DNA of 61,128 nt from IMG/VR virus record IMGVR_UViG_3300020448_000009, positions 1-61,128 of that record; one strand, written 5' to 3'. A program made the position numbers and the translations under genes. This stretch comes from a virus. Shown in pieces: positions 27,047 to 42,000 of the stretch. The first letter of the stretch is position 1, and each line of letters opens with the position of its first letter. The notes under the pieces were generated by a model that did no database searches, was not told the origin of the DNA, and saw nothing but the letters and a program-made list of their open reading frames with translations.

Positions 27047-30000
27047 GCGTCGTCGAAGATTTGATCAGGAGTGAAGTTAGAGATCACCGTGGATCCGATC
27101 TGGACAGATAGGATAGCGGAGAAGGAGTAAACAGGTGTTGCTCCTGCTGCAGTTATCGCTACTCTGTATTCATCACCATCATCTTGTTGTGTGGTAAATC
27201 CAGTAGGATATGCTGCTTGGTTTCCACCAATAATGTTAGACCAAACAGTTGTGCCGTAGTCTTTCTTCTGCCACTGATAGTTAAGTGTAGTAGTATTTAG
27301 GGCACTATCTGATGCTCTTACAAAGTCAGCAACCACGGTGAATGTTGCAGTTTGACCTTGGTTAACAGTTACGTTAACTGGGTTGATATTAATTCTAATT
27401 AGACCAGGATCAACAGTGATTGGGTTACCTTGTTGATCAATACCCTCACCTGCGTAAATATCGAATCCATTATTTACAGGTGATCCTGTAGGTGTAACAA
27501 AATCATCCTCGACAGTTGTTTCAGCAGCAACTAGAGGTAGTTGATATCCAACACCAGGTGTCCTTACATCGATTCTTTGAATACCCATCATAGGCACCAA
27601 ACGACCATCAAAACCAGTAGAGGAGATAATCTCAACGTTAGGTTTAGATGTATAACCATCGCCAGGATTAGTTACAGTAGCAGAAATAATTTGTCCACTA
27701 GTAATATTTGCAAGTGCCTCTGCATTTCTACCCTTAACTGATCCTGTATATTCAAATGTAATCAAGGAGTTAGAAGATTCAATTAGAGCAACTTCTCTTG
27801 GGAATTCTTCACCCTCGATGTCTAATTGGTCACCTGCCTCAATCGGTGGGACAACAGTTGCAGATATAACGTCAGCATCAGATCCAATGTAAGAGAATCC
27901 AACGAAGGTTGCTCCTGCTCTTGGGACTTCAGCAAAGATTATTCTAGATCCAACAATCTCGTATGACACACCTGGCTCCTGTATGATACCGTTGAGTGAT
28001 ACTAGTATGTTGTTTTCTGGTAAGATCGTTGCAGATGAAACACCCTCTGTCAATGTCAATGAGTAGAAGATTCCATCTAACTTTAAGTTAAAGGAAGATC
28101 TTAGTGAATCAAATTCAAATCCAATATCATCAAGTTGTCTTAGTTTACCAACGTAGTATCCAATAAACTCAGATCCAATCTCAGGTGGCTCTGTAAACTG
28201 TATCTTGTCAGAGAATGCAGTGTATGCATTAATAGCACCTGGTGGTTGTAGAATACCATTAACGAAGATGAGCATGTGTCCTGCAGGATCTGGGAAGTAT
28301 GCTTGTCCATTCTCAACAGATAGTGAGAAGTTTTGCTGCACACCATCAAATCCTCTGAAGTAACGATCAACACGTCCAACCAATGTCCTTGCATCAGATA
28401 CAGCAGCTGACCATCCGTCGTCACCCTTAATAGTCATGTTGTCATAAAACTCACCGACTGCCTGCTCAACCCATATTCTTGCAGTAATACCTTGCTGCTC
28501 AATCTTAGAAATCTTAGCGTAAGAAGTATATGTGTTTTGAGTTACGTTAGTTACATTGGAGTAGATAACAGGGAAGTTTGTACCTATATCAAACTTACCG
28601 ATGAATATACCTGAGTTTGTTAACTCAGAAACATCTGCACCTGTACCTACAGGTTGGACATTACCAATCCACATCTTATGTGGTATTATAGGACTTACAT
28701 TGTTATTAGGAGCTTGATACTTAGTTACGATCGCTGTTAAACCAGGATTCTTAATAACAGTACCTATAAGCATATTAACTTCATCACCAACTTCAAATGT
28801 AGCAGCAAGACCTGCCTCAATAAATGTAGATCCAAGATCTAATTCTATAACCTCTGTGCCGTGAATAATATCATTTACTTCTGCAACTCCACCTGGTTGG
28901 TATATACCTTTAACATCAAAGATATAATCAGTAAGACTACCATAAATGATGTCACCAGTCTCCCATCCAGATTGAATGGTCTCAACATCCATAACAACAC
29001 GACCACCATCGTTACCGATAATTGCACCTGACTTATTATCGTAGAATACGATATCTGCCTCAGTGTTATCTGCCTTCTTGAAGATCTTATCTCCAACAGC
29101 ATATGCACCAAGATCAACGTTAAGGAGTAGACGATCTGTTATAGCAGTAATGTCTGCAGTTGTTGAGCTGTCTAGTCCAACAAGAGTATCTCCAACTGCC
29201 CAATTAGGTCCTGTCTTATCTACAACTCTTAAGATAATTTCTGTGTTGCCAGTGTTATAGTTTTGCTGTAATATCTTACCTACAGCAGTTGCATCACCAG
29301 ACTTGAATACATTTTCACCGTTAGTAAATTTAGAAACGCCAGGATCTGATGGGTTGCCAAGTGTGACATATAAGAATGTTTCTCTAACAGATGCTTCGTT
29401 AAATGACTGTGATCCAATCTCAGCAAATACATCAGACTGTGTGCCGTAAAGGACATCAGCATCAACAAATCCACCTGAGTAAGGAGTCTCTACATCGGGA
29501 TTACCATATGTTGTAGTTGCTCTATTAATACCAGATCTTACAAGGACTTGGAAGATATGAGATGATGTTGCAGTATCGTCAAATTCTAATGCTCTAAATC
29601 TACCATCATGAGTTGGGACAGCACCTATTTCAAAGAATGTTGCCTCAGCATTTAAGATATAATATAAAGATTGACCTGTTGTGCCAACTAGTGTGCTACC
29701 AGATGCAGGGATGTATTGTACAACATCACCACGTCTGAAGAAGTTAGCACGGTAAATTCTAACTCTAAACTCTGCTCTATCATACCCCGCACGAACTGTG
29801 GGAGTAAGAGATACAAGAGCAGGATCTGTATTCCAGTCAAATCCTTCATTGTATACAACGTGTCTGTTGTGGACGTCAGTATTTGCAATCCATGTAGTCT
29901 TCGCCTCAGTAGAGAATTTAGATTGCTCAAGTGCAAATTCAAATACGTTAATACTAGAATCCATATTGAATTCTGTTGCTTCCTGATTCCACTCTGTCCT

Positions 30001-33000
30001 AAGAGCAGGAATGTAAATGCCAGGATCTGAAATGTAAGGAATCCAACCTGCACCATCAGGAGCGTATATGATTGACTTACAATATTCTCTAACACGAGTC
30101 ATGTGATAGATTAAATGTGTCCTAACAATTCCTGTATAGACAATCATATTTCCATCACCGTCAAACCAGTTACTAATAGAATCAAATGCCTCAGCATTAC
30201 CACCTGTAACAAGGTCGTAAATTACAGCATGAATTATTTGATCAGCAAAGTCTGCATCTCCTGCATATGAAGGATAGAAGGATACAGTTTGATCAAATGC
30301 TCTCTTCTTAATAGCAGGTTTGTTGAAGAGAATCATCTTCGCTGCCATCTTATTACTTGATGTGCCACCTGATAAGGTCTCATACATGACCTTATATTTC
30401 TTCTGAATTTCTAGTCTGACATCATAACACTTACCTGCATTATAGAGACTAGATGTAGGTGATGTAGGAGCAGTTTCTGTAACAGTTGTGCCATAGTAAG
30501 TAAGACCATTTCCTGCTACAGCAGCGTCAATACCACCCTCAAGAATTGCCATTAAGGTATTGATTGCAGTAGCCTGATCAGGACAGGTCTGATTCCATTC
30601 TGTTGCTTGATTGTCGAATGTAACAGATACATCTCTAAGTGGAATATCTCCACTGTATTTTGCTGGCCAGATGTTTGGTAGTGTTGGAGTAAATGTGCCA
30701 GATAGACTGTTAGGATATGTTGTATTATCAGATCCTGTAGGATCATTAATAGTATCAGTAACTATACTAATAAGTCTATTAACTTCAGTATCTACATCAG
30801 AGTCACTTACAGCACTCATATTTCCTAATCCAGTTACCCACTTATCTTCAATGTCAGTGATTGGGACAAACTCAGCACCGTTTGTTGCATGTCTAGAAGG
30901 TGTAGTGCCTTGGTATATTTGCTTGGCAATATCTCTAGCAGTATTTGTAATCCAAGTTACTTCATTTACAACACCTGCGATATGTTGGATAACTCCATTT
31001 TCAACATAGTAATTTGCACCAAGTGAAACCATATTATCTCCACCATACTCTAAGTTAAATGTATGCCATGCAAGCACATCAGCAACGTCATGGACACAAT
31101 CAATAGATCCTGCTGCAGTGATACAATTATGTGTAGCACTTACAAATGCATGAGTATATTGCTGACCTGCAGGTGATGCACCAATGTTAACTGTTACAGT
31201 GCCACTCTGTTTTATCAATGCACCAGATGTTGCACTTACAAATGTATGAGGATATTGTTGACCCGCTTGTGAAGGATAAACGTTAACTGCAATATTATCA
31301 TCATCAATCTTAGTTACTAATAACCACTTATTATTAGCAGGGTCAGTAGATCTTGGATAATCGTGGTTTGTGCTATTTCCATCTTGTGTGCAAGTAAATC
31401 TAATACCATCAGTTGCAATCTTAATTCTATTTCCAGTTACAAGTCCATGACCTGCAGATGTGATTGTTAGAATACCAGTTGCTTCTCCATATGTTGCATT
31501 TGTAATATTTGCAGTGCCTGTTGGGACAGCAGTTACAGCAACTGTCTTATTATAGTAAGGATCAGTTGTCCTAGGATATGAATGATTAGATGCATTGTTA
31601 TCCTGACTACATGTAAATGTTAATGAGTTAGGAGCAATCATTAAACGATTACCAACATTAAATACATGGTTAGGAATTGTCATCACCATGTCACCAGTAG
31701 CAGAGTTGTAAGTGACGTTTGTAGGTGTTAGTTTCTGTCCACCAAAATCATCACCCCACTTAATAGATCCTGCAAGTGCACTTTGGAATTGATGATCATA
31801 CTGCTGACCTTGTGGTGATGCTCCAACGTTTATAGTAATAGTTGTTGGTGATATATCTTCTACAAGAATATTTTTCTCATAGTAAGGATCAGTTGTCCTA
31901 GGATATGGATGATCTGTTGCATAGTTATCTTGTGAGCAACGTAATGTAATACCTAGAGGAGTAACTCTAACTGTGTCACCTCTTTGAATATCGTGCTTAC
32001 CAATGGTAACGATCATCTTACCATTTGTAGAATTATAATTTACATCTGTAGGAGTAAATTCTTGTGTCCACAATGCACTAGATCCACCGTTAATACTTAA
32101 TGAAGGATATTGATCCAATCCACGACGGACTGCTTCTTCTGCAATAAATCTAATGTTTCTTTCAATAGCACGAGCAGCATATATTCTATTGTTAGATGCA
32201 CCATTACGCTCATAACTTGAAAGTTGGAAAGTTACATCGTTGTGACCAGGTAAACTATCACGACCAAATCCATTTCTAATTGTTAGGATTGCCATGTCTC
32301 TAGCAATCTTAAATACAGCTTTAGATGCTTCTGTCTCACCTTCGATGTGTTTAATACCACCGTCAGATCTTACATAAAGTTTACCTATTCTAAAGATCTC
32401 AGAGTTACCACCATGACGTAAATCATGAGCAACACCTGCCAAGATATCAACAACGTCATCTTCACAATCTACAGGGTTACCAGTTGGCACAATAAATGAT
32501 CCATACTTAGAAAGGTCATTCATTGTAGAAACTGCTTCCTTAGCAATTATTCTTGCATTGTCATCAATTAAATCTGCAGCATCAAGGAATTTATTAGATC
32601 CAGTCCTTGTTTGATCAAACTGTTTAGGATCGTAAGTAATTGTCTCATCTCTATATGCTAATCTTGAAGTATATAATGGTGAGTAATATTCATCTTGATA
32701 AGTTGCACTAACACCAAGAGCAGCAGAAGTTTCGCCTGGTGACATGAGTAAATTATTGATTGCCTTAATTGCAAGCATTTCTGTATAGTGAATTGCATCA
32801 ATCATTGGATTCAATTCATCAGTGATGTAAAGAATCTCATTATCACTATTCAAATAACTATCAATAACTTTCTGTGTTTCAGCATTACCACCCATAATGA
32901 TGTCACCAATCACAGCAGGTAATACATGATCTTTAAGATCTCTTAGACACTTAGTATTATTTGGAATAGTTAAGAAACTTACAGGGACACTATTAATTGT

Positions 33001-36000
33001 CTTAGTATAAAGATCGTTGATATAACCAACTGCTTCCTCTGCAATGTAATCTCTATTCTTCCAGATAAGTGCACCACCATCTCTGAATCTATGTCCAGTA
33101 GGAGCAAGGACATCAGCAATGTAATCACCTAAAACATCTAATTGTGTTTCTACACCAGTTGTGCCAGACAATGCATGTGGGACACGAAGTTTAGTTGTAT
33201 ATGTGCCAGTAAGGACAGTCTCAGATGTATTGATTACATACTTACAAAGTTTTACAACTTCACGCCATGCATATAGAGTTTGTAATAACTCTTGACCGAT
33301 ATACTCTATCTCACCACCTCTTGTGCGGTAGAAACGAGCAGTAACAATAACGTTATAGTTACCACCTTCTCTTAGATCTTTTACAATAGCAGGTAAGATA
33401 TAATCTCTAGTATCTCTGATACAAACATTTGTGCCACTCATTGTGCCACCTGCTCCGTAAGTATCGCCAGGTATTGTAAAGTCAGGGAAGAATGCCTGCA
33501 TGATTCCAACTGCTTCCTCAGCAAGCCAATCACGGTTAATATCAATTATATCTGCAGCGTCTCTATAAATTTCTCTACCAAGATCTACTTCCTCAATAGT
33601 AATACGTTTATTAAGATAATCAATAGATTTAAGTGTAGATGAAGAATTAGTTAAACCAGTAAGTGTAGCATATACCTCAGTTGTAGAAACTACAAATGGT
33701 GCTTCTCCATTAAGACCAAGGACAATACTACTATTAGTAAAGTCAGGAGATGAAGGAGGAGTAATTGTAGCACCTTCATAATCACCAACACCTTTCTTAA
33801 CGATAAGATTATCAAGGTTACCTATAAACTGTTGAGCGTTAGAAACATCTTTACCAAGAGCAAATCTTGCAAACTCGTATGTGTTTGTATCGCTGTAAGT
33901 TGTTTGCTGCACACCATCAATATAGATTGAAGTTACAGCAGACTTTCTAACAACAGCAATGTGATGCCATCTAAGTGCAATAAGAGTATTTGTAGATGTA
34001 ATAAGAGTGCTGCTACCATTAGCAAGGACAAGTTGTCCACTTCCATTCAATACTAGACTTAGACCTGTTGAGGTTGTTTGTGGACGTCTCATATCAAAGA
34101 TAATCTGATTACCTGATATTGCGTCAGCACGAAGTCTCATCTCAATAGTAAAGTCACCTGTGCCAAACTTAAAGTCATTCCTTTCTGTCTGGACAATCTG
34201 TCCAGTGCTAGGAATTCTAATTGATTTTGTGTTATCAGAAAGAGCTGATAATATTGTAATATCATCTATGGTGCAATTAGCATTAACTAGAGTAGAGTTA
34301 GTTACATATTCTCCAATACTAAATGTGCCAGTAGCGTTACCACCATAGATCCACTTAAGACCATTGTTAGATCCTTTAATAGGAGCAGATGCGTTAGTTG
34401 TAACACCTTTAAGGTTTTCGCCAGGTAAGAATAAACCTCTTGATGGATCTTTAAATGCATATTTTGTAACACGAAGAGTTTCACCTGCAGTATAACCACC
34501 ATCAGTGATTGTCCTTTCAGTAGGAGCAGTCCTTGTGGCGTGTGCCATATTGTTGTTGGTATATGCAGTTGTGTATACACTCATAAGTGTATTAAATGCA
34601 GATACAACAGTTGCACAACCATTAGTGTCTGAGTTTACAGGTGTTAGATCTGTGTCAAACCACTGTCTCTTACCATGCACTCCTGTAGCAGCAAATCTAG
34701 GATAGAAGTAATCACCAAATGTCTTAGATACAAAGTGTAAGTAATGAAGTCTTACTGTGTTTCCGTTACTTAATGTTGGAGTATAACTTTCTGCAAGAGT
34801 GACAGAAAGTGTGCCTGTGCTAACGTCATAAACTGCGTTAGCAATGTCTGCAGTGTTATCTAATGTTACTGCGTTACTTGTAGCACTTACAAATGTATGT
34901 GTATAGTTACCACCTGTGATAACAGCACCAAATGCTGCACTTTGGAAGACGTGCTCATACTGACCTTGTGCAGTTGCAACACCTACGTTTACAGTAATAG
35001 TAGTAGATGTTGTATCTGTAATTGCTATTGCAGTGTCATAGTATGGGTCAGTTGTCCTTGGATAAGCATGATCAGTTAGATAGTTATCTTGAGAGCACCT
35101 AAAGACTAATGATTCTTGTGCAATTTTAATAGAAGTGCCTGTCTCTAATTTGTGCTCACCAATAGTCATTACCATCACACCGCTAGATGGACTGTATGTG
35201 ATAGCAGTAGGAGTAAATGTTATCTCAGGAGATGCACCAACATTAACTGTAATAGATGTGTTTGCAACAACAGATTTAACTTCTAGAGGTTTGTTATAAT
35301 ATGGATCTTTTCCTGCTCTAGGATATGTCTTGTTAGAAGATCCACCATCCATTGTGCAATTAAATGTCAAACTATTAGCAGCGATAGAAACAAATCTACC
35401 TGCAGTAATACTATGAGATCCAATAGTTAATACTAAGTCACCAGTTACAGGATTATATGTTGCACCAGTTGGTGTAAATTGTGGTGGTGCCACAACCATC
35501 TTACCGTTACCAACATAAGTTAATGAGTCACCTGCATTCAGTGTGACAGTTGGGACTGTCACATCAAATGTCCTAGTGGCGTTGTTTACGTTAGCAACTG
35601 TAAATGTATCTGTGCCGTTTTGTATGACACTACCTGCAATAGTCTGTGCTTCAGCATATATTCCATTAACTTGTGATGCAGTTGTAGGAGAGTCATCATA
35701 AGCAATAGCATAAGTTGCAGCATCATATACTCTACTATTTCCACCATACTTAATATCATAAGCAATCGCTTCAATTACATCTTTGATATCGTCTGTGCAA
35801 TCAGCATCAGTTTGGTGAGGAGTAAATCCTGGATTAGCAGTCTTATAAATGTGAAGTGCTTCTGCAGCAATAAATTCTTTGTTATTAAGAAGAAGGTTTG
35901 CACCATCAATATTGAGACTACCTTGTGGCACTGGATCAGCAAATACACCAGTAATCTTAGGACCTCCTGTGCCCTCAGATGTATATGAAGTTGTGCCTGT

Positions 36001-39000
36001 AAGGTTATGTGTATTTTCTGCAGTAACAGAGTGAATAACAATGTCAGTTAAGAATGTAATATTTTGTTGAATATCAGCACAGTTACTTAAACTCTGAGCA
36101 TTACCAGATGAGTAATTAGGGTCATAAGTATGTGCAGGAGCAGATCCACCGTAAGTTATAGGATCGTTTAAGTTATATCCTTCGTTACCAATATCTTTTA
36201 CATAGAGCAAGTTATTGATAGCATAAAACATTGTGTCTCTTGCTTTCAATATTGCAGTCTGTGATTCAGCAACTTCACCATAGAATCCGTTAAGAATAAA
36301 GTTGCCAGTAGTATCAAAATATTGCTCTGCAAAGTTTTGAGAATTAAACTCACCACCTGAGCTTAAATCATCAGCAATAGCATCTATGAATAATCCTAAG
36401 TCACGACGACATTTTTCTTGACCTATAGAAGTTGTAGGATCAACCTCAGAAGGAATGTCATTTAGATTGCCTGCAGTTATTGCTTCGTTTTGCCACGTCC
36501 AGATAGTAGTAATTGCAGACTGCACGTCGCTGCAATTATCAGTAGTAGCGTTATCTGTATTACTGCCTGGAGTCGCATACGGAGATCCTGGTGATGGGTC
36601 TGCTGTGATTGAGAGGTCTGCATAATAAGTTGCTTCGTCGGATGAATTGGTTGCACTGAATACACCAGTTAACTGGTTTGTAATAGCAGCAAGACATAAG
36701 TCTTTTGCTTTCTCTACAATGAATAATAACTCAGCACTTGCTCTACTATAGTTAAGAGTAGTTGTATCTGAGAAGTATTCATTAATCCACTTCAAGGAGT
36801 ATTGGTTACCACCTGAGTGAATGTCTAATGCAAGAGATTCTATCCATAGTCTAACATCATCTAGATAACCTTGCTTGTCTCCTGCACCAGTGCCAGTAAA
36901 TTGTGATTTTTGTAGATCATATGCTCTTAAAGATATTGCATCAATATTCTTAAGAATCATACGATATGCATCTCTAAATCTTGATGTTGTGTTAGTCTGC
37001 ACATCGCCAGGATAATAGAAATCAGGATGCTCTACTGCAACCCAACGCTCTGCTCTGTCAATAATTTCTTGTCTATTTCTACCAATACTTCTAGCACCGT
37101 CATTTGCTCTGTTACCTGCATTACCCACAAGGTTTGCATAGAATATTGCTTTGTTTCTTAAAGCATCACCTTTAGCAAATGTGCCACTAGCAAGATTATC
37201 GAATTCAATCTCAGTGCTTCTAACTTCTTCAAAGTCTAAGAAATCTTCATTGATTCTAGCATCTGGATCGTACAATTGTACTGGTGTAATACTTGACTGA
37301 GAAATATCATCAAGTATGACATTAGGATTCTGGATAGCAACAAGTCTTTCGTAGATAAGACCGAAGAATGTAGATCCTTTGTTAATGATTAGAGTGTCAA
37401 CAGGTTGACCAGTATTAGGATCAAGATATGGACTAATGAATGTAATCTGAGCAACAATCTTAGAATTACTTGAGTAGATATATTCATTTAATCTAATATC
37501 AAAGATACCAGTTTCATATCTTGAAGTACCTGAAGTCTTACTTAAGAGTAATTCATCAGTTGCATTACCTTGTGAATCAAGGTTTGTTTCTTCAATGATT
37601 GCTATATCACCGTCAAAGTTAGTGATTGTCTCTTGGAATTTAAAGAGGTTTTCAGTATTGATAAGATCTACACTTGCTACAACAGCATTGAATAATGTTG
37701 TCCTCTTAATTATTTCACTGACTACGAAAGGTCCGTCAGTAATGTTAATAACATCAATATGGAATGTCCCTGAGTCAATAACAGTTGCATATGCATCAGA
37801 AGACTCACCATTAACTTGCTGACCCATCTCAGGGAATATACCCTGTGGGTTTGTTAATGTAATTCTGTAAACTGGTATAGTTGTAAATCTAACAGCTCTA
37901 TATCTAACCTGTGATGCTGCTTTTGGTGGCTCAGCAAATACAATCTGATTACCAACAATTTGATATGATGTGCCAGGTGCTTGGATAACACCATTCAATG
38001 TAATCATCAACTGATTACCTTTAACAATTACACCTTCACCTTCAACAGTGATTGGGAATGATTTTAATATTCCATCGAAATCATCAGATATATCATCAAT
38101 CTTCTTAACGATAGAAGTTAAGATTTCCTCAGATGATGTTAATCTTCTACTTCTGAATAATACCTCTGTATTGTTGTAGTCAGTATATACTGGCTCAGCA
38201 GCACCAAATGATGTGATCTGGTTTACGTTAGTATACTCATTAATATTAACTTCTTTAATAAATTCTGTGCCAACCTTTCTACCAGATACGTCCTTACCAC
38301 CAGTTAGTGATAACTGACCAAACATCTTAAATCCTGTAGGATGGTTGTTATCTAATACTTGCTTCTTCCATCTTGTAATAGGAATCTCAGATGTAATCAC
38401 ATAAGAGAATGACTGATAGAAGAAACTATCTTGAATCTTCTGGACAATCTCAGATGGTTTACCAACATCATCGATGAATCTACCAGGTGTTTGTGTAATT
38501 GAGTCAATATTCAATACACCACGAGCAATGCTCAAGTTATCGATAATACCAGATGCTTTAGAAACCTCACCTGATACTTTTTCACCTTGGACAAAGTTAC
38601 CTGTGTAATCAACAACCTTAAGAATCTTAGGACCTATCTGCCAACCAGTGTTAGTAGAAACAAAACCTGTTGCAGTTGCTTGCTCAGGACTATTACCTTG
38701 GAAAATTTTCTCACCTTCTAGGAATCTAGATGTTGCAACAACAGCAGTAGCAGTACCTCCAAACACCTCAGTTAAGAGAGTTTGTCGTCCCTCACCCTGT
38801 GTTAGGAAGGTGATAAAGTCACCAGACTGTGCGGCTTGTAACGTTAATCCGAAGCGTAATTGATCAGATTCTAACTGATCAGCAATAGCATAGTATATCT
38901 GACCATCAACTAATTGAGTCAAACCTGCACTACTTGGTTTTGGTAGTATACCAGTTGTAGATCCTACACTATCAGCACGCAACTGAATAGCAGCACCTGT

Positions 39001-42000
39001 TGTAATACCATGTGGGAAGTTAAACTGTAGATAGTTAAGATCTAAGTTAACAACATAGTTAAATTCTGATTTTAGAGTTACAGTTGGCTCAGATGAATAT
39101 CCTTGACCTGGATTCTTAATAAGAATCTCATTCAAACGATTGTTTTTAATAACCGCCTCTGCCTCAGCACCTGATCCACCACCACCTTCGATTACAACTG
39201 CAGGAGCAGATGTGTAACCAGAACCTGGATCAGTTATGGTGATCTCAGTTAGTATTGAAGTATTAAAGAGTTGTAGGTTAACAGGGAATGTAATCTCAGG
39301 ACGTAGAGTGTAGTCATGTGAATATCCAAATCCAAACTCATTGTTTTTAAGTCTCTTAATCTTACCGATATTTCTACCAGTTAAGAATACAGATGCACCA
39401 CTACCTTCATCAGGGATTACAACGTTTAGAGCAGCACCAGATCCTGCAAGTTGAGGTCCTAAGATACCTGTGATACTATCAACGTCAATACTTGCAGTTG
39501 TATAACCTTTACCTGGATCTGCAACAGATACATCTGAAATTGTGCCTGATCCAATCTCTTCATCAAGAGTAACGGTGATAGTTGCTAAACCACCTTCACC
39601 ATCTCCATCAATAGGCACATTATAGTAAACACCAGGTGAGTATTCTGTACCTCCTGAGGTTATAGTAATACGCTCAATCTGTCTGAATGATGCAATATCA
39701 GATATAATAGGTAACTTCTGATAGAATCCACCTGGTGATACTAGTTTAATAGTATTGATAGGTCCGATTGCTTTTACAGATGTTGTTGAATAGAATGAAT
39801 ATGGATTACCGTTTTCATCATCTTGGACTTCAGCAGATGAGGTTTCTGGCTCAAGTAGTAATGGGAATTTGAATTCAGTATTGTTGACAATTTGTGATAT
39901 GGTAAATGTGCCATCATAAGGTGTCTTAATAATATCAATAAATGAATTTGCACCAACAGGAGACAATGATCCAATCCTAGATGGATCAAAGTAGTAAGAA
40001 ATATTAGTTACATTACCAATAGCAGAGAATTTAACATATGGTCTTAGACCTTCTGCTTGGACACCTGGTGTGCCAACTCTAGTAATATTATTAAAGGAGT
40101 ATTCCAACTTATACTGGTTATCCTGTGCAAATGACAAATAGTAACCGAAGTTAGATACATCACCAACATCAAAGACATATTGATGCTCTCTAATAAATGT
40201 TAGAGATGGATGTTTAGCAAATATATTAACATTGCTTATACTGTTTTGATTAAATACAGGATCACCCGCAGCAGTACTTCTTAGTCCAAATACAAATTCT
40301 CTACTACCAAATACTTCACGAATAAAGAATGATCCATTATATTCTGTAGTATTAAATCCTTCAGTAAATATAATTTCATTAGCTCTATAATTATGAGGTG
40401 TGACAGATGTTGCATAAACAAGATCAGATCTTCCATCACTAACTTTCTTAATATCTTTCTTAAGAGTTGTAGTTAACTCAACTTCTTTAACAGATGCAAA
40501 TCCAGTTACCTTAACAATCTTATATGCATCAGTGCCTTCATCATCAACAACAATATTTCCAGAGTTGATAGCAATAACATCGCCAGGTATGTAAGATGAT
40601 GCAGGTTGTACTTTTAGAATCTTAACTGAGTATGATCCATCACTGTATTGTTGGAATCTAGCATAGTCGGATAATGGTTGCTCTGTAGATTTCCATTCCC
40701 ATGTTACGCCACCATCAGATGCTGTGCCAGTTGTATGTACTGGTGCAGTGGTGCCTGATGTACCTGCAACTGTTACTTCATATATGTTACGTTGCCAATA
40801 AACTTGATATCCTACAGGGAAATTAACTCCACTATCCCAACGATCCATATCAAGTCCTCTATATTGAGGTTTGGGATATGGCTCAGTTTGAATATCAATG
40901 TTAAACTCACCTGCATTTCTAATAAACACCCATGTAACAGAACCGTCACTTACAGCACCAGTGGTGTGTGTTGGAGGAGTTACACCAGATGTGCCACCTG
41001 ATTGTGCCTCGTATATCTTCTTAGCATAGTATACTCTGTCAGCAGTAGCGTATGCAGTACCTGTTACCCAAAGATTTTCTGCCTCAATACCAACAAACTT
41101 TTGATCTGCTATTACGTTTATATCTGTTGCTTCTGTAGATCTTAATAGATCAGTAGTATTGAATGTGCCGAAGATCTTACCAATCTTATACTTATTACCT
41201 AGACCAGGATTTGTTGTAGTGCCTACAGGAGTTTCTACAATCGTGCCGTATGCTTGGACTACACCTAGAGAATTGTATTGCTGAAGAATTGCACCTTTAG
41301 TAAAGATAACATCTTGGTTAAGAGTATATTCAAAGATGTTGTCAATCTTACTGTAAGTTGCATCTTTAATGTAGAATTTAGGCACAACGTTTGCAGTAAC
41401 AAACATCTTCTGACCATTCTTAACAGGTATAGTAGAAGACTTAGATGCAAACTGCTCTCTATTGTTTGTCCATGTGTACGTTTGTACTGGTGTGTATACA
41501 CTGGGCGAATCTGAGAAGTCAAGTAGTTGTAGACCACCTGCTCCAACATCCCACTGATCAATAGAAGGTAAACCTGCATCTGACCATGTGCCAGTTGTCC
41601 ACTCACTGATAGTAAGATTAGAATAGTTAGTAGGTGTAGTTAATGTATATGTGCCTCTTCCAGAAGTATGTGCTCTGTCAATCTTAACAGCAACCACATC
41701 ACTAATTTCATGTGATAGTGGGTATTTGGTTGTAGGAGGAGTAAAGGTTGACTCAAACTCATCAAGTTTAGATATAATCCAATCGTCAATATGACCAATA
41801 AATGCCTTTGTTGCAACTGATGGCTCAGTGCCACCTAATCCAACAGACGCCATATTAACGTCAATTAGAGTTTGATATGTGACTGCAAGCGTGCCATCAT
41901 AGTAAACATTGATTTCCCATACACCTGATCCAGTGTTTTCCTTAACAAGTGCAATATGGTGCCATGCTGCAGCAGCAAAGTTACCCCAGTAAGTAGTCTC

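Larger units (their letters stand above)
29700..37100. repeat. Helical DL..GGN modules within the giant protein
   Basis: At least seven diverged modules of ~80-110 aa with pattern AEEAV...CI.D..D.L.AI..DL..GGN, separated by other modules (for example LPAIVKDLREGGN, LPAVIGDIIMGGN, LAGVAHDLRHGGN, IEAIAYDIKYGGN, IHAVIYDLVTGGN). They are similar at protein but not at DNA level. Confidence 0.75.

Noticed and set aside
31200-35520. Possible CRISPR or direct-repeat array
   Set aside because: The repeats are in-frame coding modules with variable spacing and no uniform spacers.
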